Shown here one piece after another: positions 1 to 11,546 of a DNA stretch of 64,000 nt. The position numbers were made by a program, and so were the translations under genes. The notes under the pieces are model-generated. The model saw nothing but the letters and a program-made list of their open reading frames with translations, did no database searches and was not told the DNA's origin. This DNA comes from Periplaneta americana (taxonomy: Eukaryota > Arthropoda > Insecta > Blattodea > Blattidae). The stretch's first letter is position 1, and every line of letters starts with the position of its first letter. Location: assembly GCF_040183065.1 (NCBI RefSeq), contig NC_091119.1, positions 109,848,263 through 109,912,262 of the forward strand, in the 5' to 3' direction.

Positions 1-290
1 GTTTGCCGTTTGTGTCATAATTGCTTGTGTTTCTCCAGGATTGATTTTAAGTCGGAGTTTCTATGTCCATGTCACAATCGAGTCAATGTCTTCGTTCAGT
101 TTGTCTATAGCATCGTTTTCCTCGATCTAAGCGGGAAGAGATGTAGAATTGAAAGACGTCAGCATACAAATGATAGTTACAATGCTTTATAAGTGATGTA
201 ATATCATTGTGAACAACAATGGTCCGAGTACCGACCCCTGTGGTATACCTGATGTTATGTTAAGTCAGGTGGAGCACCTATCAGTTAGTA
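1..290 (-). pseudogene. LINE reverse transcriptase fragment (Jockey/CR1-type)
   Basis: Read on the minus strand, this segment gives the RT motif SGIPQGSVLGPLLF (about 210-255), then, after a frameshift, NDITSLIKHCNYHLYAD and finally LKINPGETQAIMTQ near the window edge. These match the order of RT motifs B, C (YADV in place of YADD) and the following helix in non-LTR retrotransposons. At least two frameshifts and a stop break the reading frame, so it is a dead fragment that continues beyond the left edge. The second Asp of the catalytic YADD is replaced. The clade is inferred from motif wording only. Confidence 0.8.
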
Positions 291-1160
291 AATTTACTAA
301 GGGTAACTCGCTTAGCCTGATATTGTTTGGTTTTGAAATATTCGCAACAGAAAATAGAATAATTATGCATATAATAAGTAGTTCCTCTCTAACATAGAAT
401 TCTGGCCAAATGCAGAGCTGTTCATTTCATGTCTCTCTTCATCTTATGCCATAAGCAACATTTAAAGCGAAATCATTTGGCTACGATTTCGAGATTATCA
501 TTTTGTGTTTTTTGATTTCAAATGAAGATATATTTTTTATTAATATTATAATATTTGATGTGCATAAATTGTCGACGAATTGATTCATAGACAATGAATG
601 TAAACACATTCTACTAGCAATAATAGTCATCAGAGAAACCAGATATTGAGCATGCATCATTATACTATGCAAAAATTTGGGTGTTCTGTGCTATCAGTGG
701 GCATAGAACGGATAAATTGCTGAACACGCAGAGACAGACGCCATGCTCGAAGTGACTGTTTCGATATCAGTGATGTTGAAGTTACCGCGAATGTCTCGAA
801 AACAATTTTTGTATCATCACAATACGTTGTCTTACACCTCGTATAATGAGAAAGTGACTCGGTCGCGGTAGTGTGAACTGCGCCTCCAGGAATCTGCTCG
901 TCGTGGGGAGGAACCAACAACAAAGACGGGAGTGAGGCGGCAGCGGCAATTTTTTTTCCTATGCATTCATCTTGCAGTCTTATTGCTATTAGGTATCGGG
1001 ACAGTTCCCGGATATTAGCCGCGAGGGAAAGAAAATACAGTTCTTTGTTGTATGGCGCCTCGCTGCCAGCACGGGTCTCCGGTTCGAGCTCCCCTCACAC
1101 TACCTTCATCAGTTATCCTTACCACAGGCTTCATAATATTTTGTTGCCTGTTGTAAGAAG
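291..1160. other. No gene recognised
   Basis: AT-rich sequence with short open frames only. GC rises around 850-1100, and a segment near 1070-1085 resembles a tRNA B-box, so an old SINE is possible but not demonstrable. Confidence 0.4.
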
Positions 1161-1492
1161 AGGGTAAGAACAGAAATGAAATCTCGTGAAACACTATGAT
1201 TTTTCTTCTTATTCTTTTTCTAGTCACCACTTCCTTTTCTTTAAGATTTGACTCCTTTATTTATACAAGTAAACATTATTATTATTATTATTATTATTAC
1301 TATTATTATTATTACTATTATTATTATGTCGTAAATTTAAATTATAATACGAAAAATTGGGTCTACAGATCCAAATGAAAAAAGGTGACATCGGATATAT
1401 GAAATTACGTGAAACATCTTTATTTTTAGTACCAGTATGTAATTTTTAGGTTAAGTAAAGATGGATTTAAGGATTGTTATTATTATTATTAC

Positions 1493-1559
<67 letters not shown>

Positions 1560-1839
1560 GGCCGTAAAGTAAAAGAATAATACAATACGAAAAATGAAAT
1601 CTACAGATCAATATGGAAAACCATGTTAGGAGGTATGAAATCGTTCGGATTTCTTGGAACGCCTTTATTCGTATATAGCTAATTAATTTTTGGTTATGTA
1701 AGGATTGATTTAAGAATTATTATTATTATTATTATTGTTATTATTATTGTTATTATTATTGTTATCAGTCTTAAATTAAAAGAACAATACGAAAAATTTA
1801 GTCTACATATCAATATGGGAAAATGTCATAGCGGATATG
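1160..1839 (+). repeat. ATT-tailed tandem unit, about 2.5 copies
   Basis: A unit of roughly 150 bp of unique sequence plus a variable (ATT)n tract is repeated head to tail: unique parts at about 1327-1476, 1560-1717 and 1767-1839, with microsatellites at 1276-1330, 1477-1559 and 1718-1766. Shared anchors are tacgaaaaat, tctacaga, gtgaaac and ggatttaagg. A fainter partial unit lies at 1160-1275. The third unit is interrupted by the transposon at 1840-2746 and resumes at 2751-2845, where gtgaaac and ggatggatttaagg reappear. The sequence could be the 3' end of a retroelement with an ATT tail. Confidence 0.7.
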
Positions 1840-2746
1840 CAGGGTGGAAGTTAGCGATTTTCAGAGCGAATAGCACATATTGTATATATAACAAAATAGT
1901 TGATTACGATGCGAGGTTGGGAAGTGCTTTTTAAAAAATCGAGAAAGAGTTTGAAAAACGAGCAGAGCGTGTTTTCCAATTTTCGAGATTTTGTAATGCA
2001 CCTTACAAAGTGTATTGTACAACATTGCACGATCATAGTTTTAAAATTGCAAGTACAATATATTTTGCATTGAAAATTTAGAGCAATATTATTCCAAAGC
2101 CTTCGCAAAACTAAGCTATAATGGTAACTAAGTAACAATAAGTGCACTGTAACAGGTATATTTCAGTATAGTTTTATGTTGTTTCCTAGCAACAAGTTTC
2201 TGTGTGGAAATTCTAACTTTCAAGGCCTAACAACAATAGCTGTAAATACAACAAAAACACGATCGTGCAAAAACGTTTAATACCATAGTGATGGAAAGTT
2301 AATAGTTTTCTAAAAGAAAAAGTTTCTTTTTTAATGTTTAATGTCCTCTTATTCCGTAACTATTGCGAGTAGGATCTTGATTTTTGCCCAAATCGATAGA
2401 AAATCTAATAAAGAATCATTTCAATACCGTGGACGGTTTTCGTGTAAATTTAATTTAAAGACCACTAATTTGAAGCCATTAACCAATGTGACCAGCTTGC
2501 AACATTGTAGCCAGAAAGGGAGATGGGAGATGGGAGATTGTTTACTAAGGCTGACAGACCTGAGTTCGTTGACCTCTTATATCTGTATTATGAGAAGAAA
2601 GAACAGTATGTTAGCGGTGATATTGCCAGACTGATGAAACGCCAACTTTATTTTCTAATTAACCGTGCATTTAATCACAAAACGTAATTAATTTAAGTAT
2701 ATCCTAACATCTGTTTCAATCTGCAGGATTATTTCACTTTCACCTG
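1840..2746. mobile_element. Non-autonomous DNA transposon, long copy, with TATG target duplication
   Basis: Starts CAGGGTGGAAG and ends TTTCACCTG, flanked on both sides by TATG (1836-1839 and 2747-2750). It splits the third copy of the preceding tandem unit, so neighbouring units serve as an empty-site control. It is homologous to 60723-61246 over the first about 55 bp and from about 2265 to the end. The roughly 370 bp at 1895-2262 are absent from the shorter copy. No transposase is visible. A 4-bp TATR or a 2-bp TA duplication both fit, so a Tc1/mariner-like origin is possible but unproven. Confidence 0.75.
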
Positions 2747-2845
2747 TATGAAATCTCTTAGATGCGTGAAACGTCTTCTTTCCTTTATTGTTTGTGTGTA
2801 ATATTAGGTTAGGTAAGGATGGATTTAAGGGTTAAATAAATAGTA

Positions 2846-3866
2846 ATACCACAGACAGGATGAGTACATCCCATCCAATAACTTTGATAACGGAGCGAGA
2901 CCGACAGTGCGAATTGATGCAATGAAAGCAGGGGAAATAGCAGAAGAAATAATTGAAAGGTACGCTATCGCGTTTGAAGCAACTCAGCAGTAGTGATAAA
3001 ATTGATTACATTTGGTCTTCCAAATTGCACAAGTTCTTGCGAGGGAATTTGGAGTTGGGAGGAAGAATCTATGTAGGCTAATTTACAAGCGTGTTAACCA
3101 TTTGTCTCCATTCTGCACCGTTCGCAATATGATAATAGAACTAAATTATTACGAAACGTGTCAAATATAACTGGCAAAGAATGTGTTCTTTGTAACACTC
3201 ATGCTTTCTCTTTTGCAAACCTCCCTTTCAAGTTTCCCTCTTTCTTTACTTCAAGCGCTCACTTTTCATCTTCTTTCTTGGGCCCTTACTGTCTCAATAT
3301 ACGAACTGTGAGTATTGTTCGTTACTTTCATTGAGATAAATGTTTTAAGAATTCATAATAGCTAACGAAAAACCTTTTGTAGCATGCCGTTTATTTTTCT
3401 GTATGAATAGCAGTAGATATAGAGCGATTTTCAGCTAAACTAGTCAACAGATATTGTTCATTTTCTATATATCGCATCCCTAGAGTAATACTGTCGTAAC
3501 TCCCAAAAATTGAATTTAGAGTTACAGACAGTTTTGTAATCTTTATGTAATCCTCTACTAAACAATAGAACTGTCGAATCTGCACGACTAATACTGATAC
3601 ATAGTTGGTAATCCTGATTTTTCATACGACTGAAACTTTTATCTCACATTTACTCAAAACTAACTTTTGATGGTTAACGGCAGTATTAATTTAAAGGTGC
3701 GATATTATCTATTAGTTAATTCATCCGGAGTTAAAAAATTATTTTTCTTTGGTGTTTTAAGAATATAAATACCAATTTAATTATATTATATTTTAAACTA
3801 TAATTTTCTTATATATTTAAACACTAAATCATTAAGTTATTGTATAAAGACTGTTTATACAACCAA
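2846..3866. other. No gene recognised
   Basis: AT-rich intergenic sequence. No protein family, tRNA-like module or strong repeat was seen. Confidence 0.4.
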
Positions 3867-4070
3867 CTATCGGCCTGGGTGGCACAGTCGGTAGACCCTT
3901 CTGTGTTCCAGGTTGCGGCTTCGATCCCGACCTAGGTTAATGGCATTTAAGTGTATTTAAATGCGACGGGCTCATGTCCTGCGGGATCAAATTCCGGCAC
4001 ACTGGCGACGCTGACATAACCTCGGTAGTTGCGAGCGTCGTTAAATGAAACATAATTAAATTTAATTAAA
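3867..4070 (+). mobile_element. tRNA-derived SINE, family A
   Basis: A tRNA-like head (A-box GTGGCACAGTCGG, B-box-like GGCTTCGATCC) is followed by a conserved body with ATGGCATTTAAGTG, TTAAATGCGAC and the end GCGAGCGTCGTTAAAT. The same body recurs at 22371-22594 (+) and 62557-62794 (-). Pol III transcription from the internal A and B boxes is the known mechanism for such SINEs. Flanking CAACC(T)ACAACTA-like sequence may be a degraded target duplication. Confidence 0.85.
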
Positions 4071-4804
4071 TTTCAACCTACAACTAACAGATTATTTATT
4101 TTATTTAAATTTAAATATGCAGAATAAAGAATATAATTACAAACAAGAGAAATAGAAATAAAATAATACAATCAATATAAAAAAAGGAGATACAAGAGTA
4201 TTAACAAAATTTGAGACCGAAAGAGCAGCGTTCGTGTTCGGTCGCAGTTCAGATATAATATTAATAGGCCTATAAGATTAAAAACAGTATATTTGCTATT
4301 TTACATTTATTATTACGTCATGCAGCAATAGTTGTGTACTAACAATTTCTTTAGGTTGGATTTCAAAATTTTAGTAACAGCTTTAAATTACTCGAGTATA
4401 TTTTCGTATGCGTTTAACTGTACAGAATATAGAAGTTTGTACATCTTGATTACACAAATTTTAACACTATATCACTTCAGAATATAAAGTATAAGTTATA
4501 TTATAAAGAGTATTTCCGATGGCGAAGGGCACATGTATCAATTTGAGATAAGGAACCATGGTCCGGAAATGACTGAGTCGAAAGTTATAAGCAAAAATAG
4601 TTGTGTAGAAATGGAATTGTAATTTGGCACCACGTGCCCTCCTTCTCTTAACTTTTGTAACAGTCGAAAAATGTTATGGGCCGGATGCCTCCTACGTGGG
4701 TACTTGTCCCGATGCAATCTATGAGCTTGTCTACTGTTCCCATTGGCTCATCCGTATTCGAAAATCAGGTCTGCTTATTCCGCTCTCGTGTACTTCTCCA
4801 TTTT
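4071..4804. other. No gene recognised
   Basis: AT-rich spacer. A short segment at about 4505-4580 is repeated in inverted orientation at 5360-5440 (shared words attgatacatgtgccctt and cggaccatgg/ccggaccagg), so 4505-5440 may be the two ends of one older element into which the family B SINE inserted. Confidence 0.45.
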
Positions 4805-4815
4805 ACTAGGACTGA

Positions 4816-5079
4816 GTCCACACCTGTGGAGTAACGGTCAGAGCGTCTGGCCGCGAAACCAGGTGGCCCAGGTTCGAATCCCGGTCGGGGCAAGTTATCT
4901 GGTTGAGGTTTTTTCCGGGGTTTTCCCTCAACCCAATACGAGCAAATGCTGGGTAACTTTCGGTGCTGGACCCCGGACTCATTTCACAGGCATTATCACC
5001 TTCATTTCATTCAGACGCTAAATAACCTAGATGTTGATACAGCGTCGTAAAATAACCCAATAAAATAAAAAATAAATAA
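4816..5079 (+). mobile_element. tRNA-derived SINE, family B, with 11-bp TSD
   Basis: The tRNA-like head CTGTGGAGTAACGG...GGTTCGAATCCCGGTC is followed by the body GGTTGAGGTTTTTTCCGG, GAGCAAATGCTGGGTAA and CGTCGTAAAATAACC. It is flanked by an exact direct repeat ACTAGGACTGA at 4805-4815 and 5080-5090. Other copies in the window are at 7607-7844 (+), 44163-44421 (-), 42600-42790 (-), 47145-47265 (-) and a poor one at 53040-53210 (+). Confidence 0.92.
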
Positions 5080-6076
5080 ACTAGGACTGATCGACTGGAC
5101 ACTGCAACTTGTACACATACACTGCTGTCTACAGACGTGCAAATCAGGACCGACCATGTCCGTTACACATTACGCTATCTGCATTGCTTTAGTGTAGTTT
5201 CCTGTCCCCATGCCTCAGATAGCGCACTGAATGGAATACTGTAAGCAGATAACGTAAACAACGTCAGATGAATATAGTATGTGTAAGATGTACAGATAAA
5301 TACACATAAATAAGGTGTATAGAGGAATAAAATTATTTCATTTCCATAGAACTACTTTTGCTTGTAACTTTCGACTCAGTCATTTCCGGACCAGGGTTCC
5401 TTATCTCAAATTGATACATGTGCCCTTCCTCATCATCCCTGAAAGTTTGTAATACCGCCTCGGAAACACCCTGTATGTGCTTTCACTTGTTAATTATGTT
5501 ACCTTGTTGAGTAGTTTCAGCCTATGGGCTATCATCAGAACTGGGTGGTCTTCGCGCCTTCTGATTGCTGGGGTGTGTTTGTGTAGTGTAATGTGGAGTT
5601 AAAAAGTGCATGTGTTCTGAAAATGAGTTGTGTGTTGAGGATTTGATACAGCTGTGTTTTTGTGTGTCTGTATATTTCGTATTGTTCTAGTGTGTTTAGT
5701 TTCCACTTTTTCGGTTGGAGATGTAGGATTTCCATGTCTGTGTCTATGTTGCTGTAGGTGTGGTTGGCGTTTGTCATGTCTTCTGCGTATGTGGATGTGT
5801 TTTGTGATTTGGTTATGGCTGTGATGTGTTCTTTGTGAAATGTGTTTGAAATGATCTGCCTGTCTGTCCTATGTAGAAGTTGTTGTAGATATTACATTTG
5901 AGTTTGTATACACCTGTGTGGTTTTGTTTGTTTGTCTGTTGAGATGCTTTTATAGAGTAGTCTATTTTATTTGTTCTGTATGCGATGTTATAATTTAATT
6001 TCTTGAATGAGGTTGCAATCTTTTGTGTGTTTTTGTTTTCGTATGTTAGTGTGATATTTATTTTTTTATTTTTTGT

Positions 6077-6337
6077 ACGTTTGAGATGGGCAGGGCATGT
6101 AGCACGTATGGGTGAATCCAGAAATGCATATAGAATGTTAGTTGGGAGGCCAGAGGGGAAAAGACCTTTGGGGAGGCCGACACGTAGATGGAAGGATAAT
6201 ATTAAAATGGATTTGAGGGAGGTGGGATATGATGGTAGAGACTGGATTAATCTTGCTCAGAATAGGGACCAATGGCGGGCTTATGTGAGGGCGGTAATGA
6301 ACCTCCGGGTTCCTTAAAAGCCAGTAAGTAAGTAAGT
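6077..6337 (+). mobile_element. LINE 3' end inserted in the Penelope-like element
   Basis: The open frame reads LRWAGHVARMGESRNAYRML then GKRPLGRPTRRWKDNIKMDL and ends RAVMNLRVP, the conserved C-terminal tail of a widespread insect LINE. The tail ends with (GTAA)n after the stop. It lies opposite to the PLE and splits that element between its RT and GIY-YIG parts, so it inserted later. The same 3' end occurs on the minus strand at 63130-63330 and 63875-64000. It is 5' truncated, as is usual for LINEs. Confidence 0.85.
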
Positions 6338-6558
6338 TTGTGTTGCATTGCTATGTTTTTTGTAATTCTGGTTTGTCTTTCTTATTATGCTATCTATTAT
6401 GTTGGGGTTGTATAAGTTTTCTTGTGCTATGTATTTGATTGTATTTAACTTTTCTTTGTAGTCTTGTTGGCTCGTTGGTATGTTGAGTAGTCTATGTACC
6501 ATTGCTCGGAATGCAACTTGTTTGTGTTGTGTAGGGTGATTGGATGTGTTGTGTAGCC

Positions 6559-6564
6559 TATGCG

Positions 6565-6614
<50 letters not shown>
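6559..6614 (+). repeat. (TTG)n microsatellite
   Basis: About 18 uninterrupted TTG units within the PLE RT region. Confidence 0.95.
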
Positions 6615-6615
<1 letters not shown>

Positions 6616-7185
6616 GGGTTTTCTGTAGATTTTGAATGTGTGCTTGTTGTCAGCATTTGTTATTGTGATGTCTAGGAAATTTATGATTTGTTGCTTCCAA
6701 TTTCTAATGTGTAGTGTTAGTGTAGCTTTGGGTGTATTTTGTTTATGTGTTGATGTAGGTTTTGAAACTGTTTTTTTGTTTTCTTTGTATAGTATTCGTA
6801 TGTCGTCTACGTATCTGTGCCCATATAGGTTGTCTGCGTATTTGTAATCTTTGTTTAATATATTTGTCTGTTCTATGTTGTGTAAGAATATTTCTATTAG
6901 TATACTAGAAATGGGTGATTCCATGAGTAAGCATTAGGTTTGAGTGTAACATTTGTTGTTGTATGTGAAGTAGTTTTGTTCTGTGATGGTGTCTGTAATG
7001 TGGATGTTTTCTTCAATGTGTTCTTGTGTGTGTTGTTTTTGAGCATCTGTTCTAGTAGGCTATCTGTAGAGTATTCTTTATGGGCATGTTCGTGTATAGG
7101 TTAGTTATGTCAAAAGTTGCTTATGTTGTACTGTGTGGGATATGTTTGTCTTCTATTAGGCCTTCTAATATTTTACAATTAGCCT

Positions 7186-7595
7186 ACACTTTATTTCAAA
7201 ATTAAGAAGTCTCTTTAACTTTATAAGTAAGTGTTGGATAAAATATTATATGGTACAAGAGAATCAAGACATTTAGACACTCGCGGAAATTAATACGCTC
7301 TTCTGACGTGCATAGAAGCATTTCCTGGAAGAAACCGTCCAGCCATCAGGAATATCGTTTCTTTATACAGGAAATTCATTAATAAATTAGATTGTACTTT
7401 GATGCTTCTTTTCTTTAAGTGATTTTTTTTTTTTATTTTTACAGAAAGGAGCTATATTAGATCTCTGATTTCGATATCAGATGAACTTAAAAAAATTCAC
7501 GTAAAAGTTTTTTGACATGTAAATGCTTAACAAAATGTTTAACTTACTTTTAGTTTAATAAAAAAGTATTTATTCGGACACAAAAAGGTATGATT
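7186..7595. other. No gene recognised
   Basis: AT-rich spacer with a T-run at about 7427. Nothing further seen. Confidence 0.4.
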
Positions 7596-7606
7596 AATTC
7601 ATGTTG

Positions 7607-7844
7607 TCCTCACCTGTGGAGTAACGGCTAGCGCGTCTGGCCGCGGAACCAGGTGGCCCGGGTTCGAATCCCGGTCGCGACAAGTTGCCTGGTTGAGATT
7701 TTTTCCGGGATTTTCCCTCAACCCAATATGAGCAAATGCTGGCTAACTATCGCTGCTGGACCTCGGACTCGTTTCACCGGCATTCCATTCAGATGCTAAA
7801 TGACCTGAGATGTTGATACAGCATAGTAAAATAACTTACTAAAA
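7607..7844 (+). mobile_element. tRNA-derived SINE, family B, with 11-bp TSD
   Basis: Same head and body as 4816-5079 (GTGGAGTAACGGCTAGCG, GGGTTCGAATCCCGGTC, GAGCAAATGCTGGCTAA). It is flanked by the exact repeat AATTCATGTTG at 7596-7606 and 7845-7855. The tail lacks a few bases of the body found in the 4.8-kb copy. Confidence 0.92.
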
Positions 7845-7855
7845 AATTCATGTTG

Positions 7856-8565
7856 GAAATGTAAAGAAGGAAATAGGCAATTTAACATAGTCTAATTCTA
7901 AAGTGCTTAACTTTGGTATTAATTTCCAAATGAATCCAATTCTCTGTAATGACATTATTATTCAATACAATTTCAAACAACTCATTGGTAAAGCCAGGAT
8001 TTTATGTAATTACATATTCTGTTCCTATATAGGCTATGTAGCTATAAGAAAAGCTAAAATGTCGGTGAATCACACCAAAGAGGTCATTATTACGAAGTTT
8101 TAAGTTACATATTTTTCTTTATTTTGGTTCATAATAAGTATTTAGGCATATATTACATATTTTGAAGAATATTGCATATTTTGAAAGAATACACAATTTT
8201 TTCCACCAATTTTCCCTCTACTTGACTCATAAAAATTTTAAAATTGTTTATAAAGCTTGTTCCTTCGTCTCTAATGCATAAAAATAATTTAATAATTAAA
8301 AATAATAACGTACTCTGTAAAAAAAATGGACAACCCTTTGCCATGCTAACATGTTTTGTATCCCTTAAGGAGTAACGGTAAAGAAAGAACAAATACCAAT
8401 GCGAAGAGTGGGTCATTTTACTGCTACCGCGTGAAGGAGAGTGAAAATTACTGTGTGGGTATGACCATTTGGCACAAACACCGCTAATCAGTTCTTTAAG
8501 TTTTTTGAGAAACTTATTCTGACATCAGGTGATACAGTCAGCTAGTCTACTGCTATTGCGCCCGT
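7856..8565. other. No gene recognised
   Basis: AT-rich sequence. The open frames are short and show no family. Confidence 0.4.
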
Positions 8566-9045
8566 CGCATCCAAGTTAGCATACAAGTTAAAGATTGGAT
8601 TTCAATTGACGATGCCTTTACTAGTGACGGCAAAATCGTGCTGTGCAAAGTGTGTGACAAACGCATTTAAAACTGAACTTCATGTCACAAATAAAAAGCA
8701 TACTCCGTCGAAAAAACAAGTTTTTCTTGTACAAATGGTGCTGTGGAACCTTCTTCGTCTTCTACCAGTGAATTTAATAAAGATTTGTGCATGGCAATGG
8801 TTGCTACAAAGATATCATGATATAAACTTGGAGTTTCAAGCATTCCTACGCAAGTAATGCAACTTCAGTATTCCAGATGAACCAGCACTCCGGAAAAATA
8901 AATTGAACTCCTGCTACACTGACACAATGGACACGATTAGAGCGCTGAACTTAGCGATTCCTGCGTATGGATTGTCATTGACGAGACCGCAGAAAATAAG
9001 GGAAACTATTTAATAATTAATTGCGCATCCAAACACTACTTAAAT
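8566..9045 (+). pseudogene. Decayed BED-finger / hAT-related (CGGBP1-like) gene
   Basis: Translating across frames gives SIDDAFTSDGKIVLCKVCDK (8608-8667, a BED zinc-finger start with CxxC), then HVTNKKH (the His end of the finger), SEFNKDLCMAMVATK, NLEFQAFLRK, CNFSIPDEPALRKN, SCYTDTMDTIRAL and finally SDSCVWIVIDETAENKGN. This order matches a large insect family that I recall as annotated CGG triplet repeat-binding protein 1-like and that I take to be hAT transposon derived. Here it is broken by at least four frameshifts or stops, and no ORF survives. The family call rests on motif recognition. Confidence 0.65.
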
Positions 9046-9179
9046 GAGGTTGAATCACAGGTGCACTGTAATTTTTATGTGTGAAAAAATACATCTAATA
9101 AAGCTTAGATTTTAAGTTACTGGTATATATTTTTTATTTATTACGTATTTATCTACATATAGCATGGTCATAAGAAGAA

Positions 9180-9780
9180 AAATACAGAAGATAAACTTGC
9201 GAATTCTAAATGAAGCAGTAGAGCAAGTGGACAGCTTCAAAACTTGGGGTGTACTATAACCAGTAACATGAGTTCCTGCTAGGAAGTCAAAAGGAGGATA
9301 GCATTGGTCAAGGAAGCTTTTAATATAAAAAGGAGTATCTTCTACGGACCTCTGGAAGAAGTACTAAGGACAAGACTAGTGAAGTGCTTTGTGTGGAGTG
9401 TGGCGTTATATGGGGCAGAAACATAGACATTACGACGAAGTGAAGAGAAGCGAATAGGAGCATTTGAAATGTGGATATGGAGAAGAATGGAACATGTGAA
9501 GTGGACAGACAGAATAAGGAATGAAGCTGTGTTGGAAAGAGTGGGTGAAGAAAGAATGATGCTGAAGCTGATCAGGAAGAGGAAAAGGAATTGGTTGGGT
9601 CACTGACGGAGGAGAAACTGCCTACTGAAGGATGCGCTGGAAGGAATGGTGAACGGGAGAAGAATTCGGGTTAGAAGAAGATATCAGATGACAGACGACA
9701 TTAAGACATATGGATCATATGCGGAAACAAGGAAGAAGGCAGAAAATAGGAAAGACTGGAGAAAGCTGAATTTGCAGTGA
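9180..9780 (+). pseudogene. LINE RT C-terminal region, two stops
   Basis: One continuous frame from 9380 reads VKCFVWSVALYGAET, TAG, TLRRSEEKRIGAFEMWIW, RRMEHVKWTDRIRNEAVLE, RKRNWLGH, TGA, RRRNCLLKDALEGMVNGRR and ends KDWRKLNLQ at the TGA ending at 9780. The upstream part (9190-9370) is recognisable in other frames. This is the C-terminal domain after the RT palm in non-LTR elements. The in-frame TAG sits where Trp is usual. Confidence 0.8.
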
Positions 9781-9781
9781 A

Positions 9782-10415
9782 ATAGTTAATCGATTAAACA
9801 CTTCGATCGATCAACAGCACTAAAAGTAATGTAATGCTCTTGGGCAGAACACTGAATGATGAATATCTACATATTTAGTCATTTTTAGCTAATACTTATT
9901 TTCATATTACAGTACATAAAATCCGGGATCTACTCATTAGTGTCATATTGATGTGTGAATCTTTCAACTATCAATTGAATTGTCTCGAGACTAGACCTCA
10001 TGGAATGGAGAAATGACTGTCTGCGTTGTTAAATTTAAATATGGGGAATGTGAAGAAAGAAATGAAAGAGAATCTCAAACTTTTATTTCAAATTCCAAAC
10101 ATCCTTACAATCCCAACCATGCTCACAATAACAGTCACGAATAACATAAACGTTTCGCACAATTAATAAAGATTCGATAAATTCCCTTTCACTTTTTAAG
10201 AAAATTAAATAAAACATGTAGTCTTTTCTTTTCTCTTTATTTCTCCTCTTTGTCTTTATTTCTTATGTTGCTTCATTTTTATTATATTTCTATCTTTCTT
10301 CCCTTTCCTCTCTTGCTTTTCCTTTATTCTTCTTCATTTTCTTTTTCCTTTTTTACATTACTTTTAGTGCTGTTGATCGATCGAAGTGTTTAATCGATTA
10401 ACTCTTTCAATTTAA
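9782..10415. repeat. Inverted-repeat element with ATCGAT-rich ends
   Basis: About 57-bp arms at 9782-9838 and 10361-10415 are near-perfect inverted copies (GTTAATCGATTAAACACTTC, GATCGATCAACAGCACTA on the left). The same ATCGATTA-type end occurs at 11445-11550. These ends resemble insect hAT termini (CAGTG/TAGTG start), but no clear 8-bp target duplication was found, so the true element boundaries are uncertain. Confidence 0.6.
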
Positions 10416-11546
10416 TCGATTACTCGATAGATTAATCAAGTTTTGATGGAGTTGAAAAAATGTTTTAATATACTGTAATACACAATTATTGTTAAATTTA
10501 ACTTGTGTTCGGTGATAAGCATAAGTATTAAATGTTGTATATCTGTATATCGTTATATTACAAAACAACTATTTTAATTACTTACTAACATATTTATTAT
10601 GAGGTTTTAATTAATTGTGTCAATTTCTCCGGGAATTTTTCTCCGGGACAAACATAAATAGCAAAAAGTATGAAGACTCACCTAGTTAATACTGCTTCAG
10701 CCATGATTTTAAACATGTGAGTGCATTCACATGCTCCGAATTAAGTGCCGCTCTACGTTTAATAACAATGTTTCCTGCATCACTAAACACGAAAAAAAAA
10801 AAAAAAACTTTTTTTTCTGTCAAGTACTTCTCCACGATCATTCAATTTAAATCCAAACGTTTCACCAATTTTACCTCTCAAATTCTCTTATGACATAATG
10901 GAGTTTACACTTTTCACAAACCACAGAAAACGGATTTTTTTTATTTATCAAACTAAACACACAATCTTCATATACAAACTCAGTACAGAAGCTGCATCTG
11001 CAACTGCAGAAGTACAGCGGTCGAAACAGAAGACTGGCCTCTATCAGATTTTAGAAAGAGAAGAAGGTAGTTTCGCTCTCACTTGCACACAGTGTAGACA
11101 TGGCTATTTTAATGGATGAGGGGGACGAATCTCAGAAAAGTATGTATTTCATATGCTAGGAAGATAAGCTGACAACAAGGTGGAAGTTTTCTTGGAAAAC
11201 TATAAAACTTAATAAGGGTTTCGCATTGTGTTTCAACTCTCAATAGAGTTAGACTAGGTCACTGTCCTCATATCTCCATCTCTTTCTGAAGTGTTTGTGC
11301 AAAGATTTTCCCTACGCTACCTGGTTTACAGTTAGAAAATAACAGTACTATTGTGCTTTTAAGTAAGCTATTTTCCAGAGAGAAATATTGTCGGAATTTT
11401 TAGTATGAGTTTTTATTAACGAAATAATAATTAATATCAACTACAAACGATTAATTTTAATCGACTCGATTATTCGATTAAATATTTTTGATCGATTAAT
11501 CTTACAACAGAAATTGATCGATTAATCGATTAAATACCACAACACT
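10370..11546. mobile_element. Possible hAT-type non-autonomous element
   Basis: The left end TAGTGCTGTTGATCGATC and the right end ATCGATTAAATACCACAACACTA are inverted relative to each other (TAGTGYTGT...), with further ATCGATTA repeats inside both ends. The interior carries no transposase. A short A-run/T-run pair lies at 10790-10818. No exact target duplication was found. Confidence 0.4.

Larger units (their letters stand above)
5500..7185 (-). pseudogene. Penelope-like element (RT + GIY-YIG), decayed and interrupted
   Basis: On the minus strand, from high to low coordinates: ATFDITNLYTNMPIKNTL (RT motif A region, about 7110-7060); ESPISSILIEIFLHNIEQT (motif B); YGHRYVDDIRILYKENKK (motif C); INFLDITITNADNKHTFK near 6670. 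After the LINE insertion at 6077-6337 follow HTGVYKLKC and NNFYIGQTGRSFQTHF, the GIY-YIG endonuclease signature, near 5910-5840. This RT plus GIY-YIG order defines Penelope-like retroelements. Several frameshifts and stops are present. A (TTG)n tract at 6559-6614 expands a poly-Thr stretch. The closest relative here is 26160-28130. Confidence 0.88.

Noticed and set aside
1196..1378. Poly-Tyr frame of 60 codons
   Set aside because: (ATT)n microsatellite translation.
6003..6076. N-terminal extension of the LINE tail frame (MNEVAIFCVFLFSY...)
   Set aside because: These codons are antisense PLE sequence; the LINE begins near 6077.
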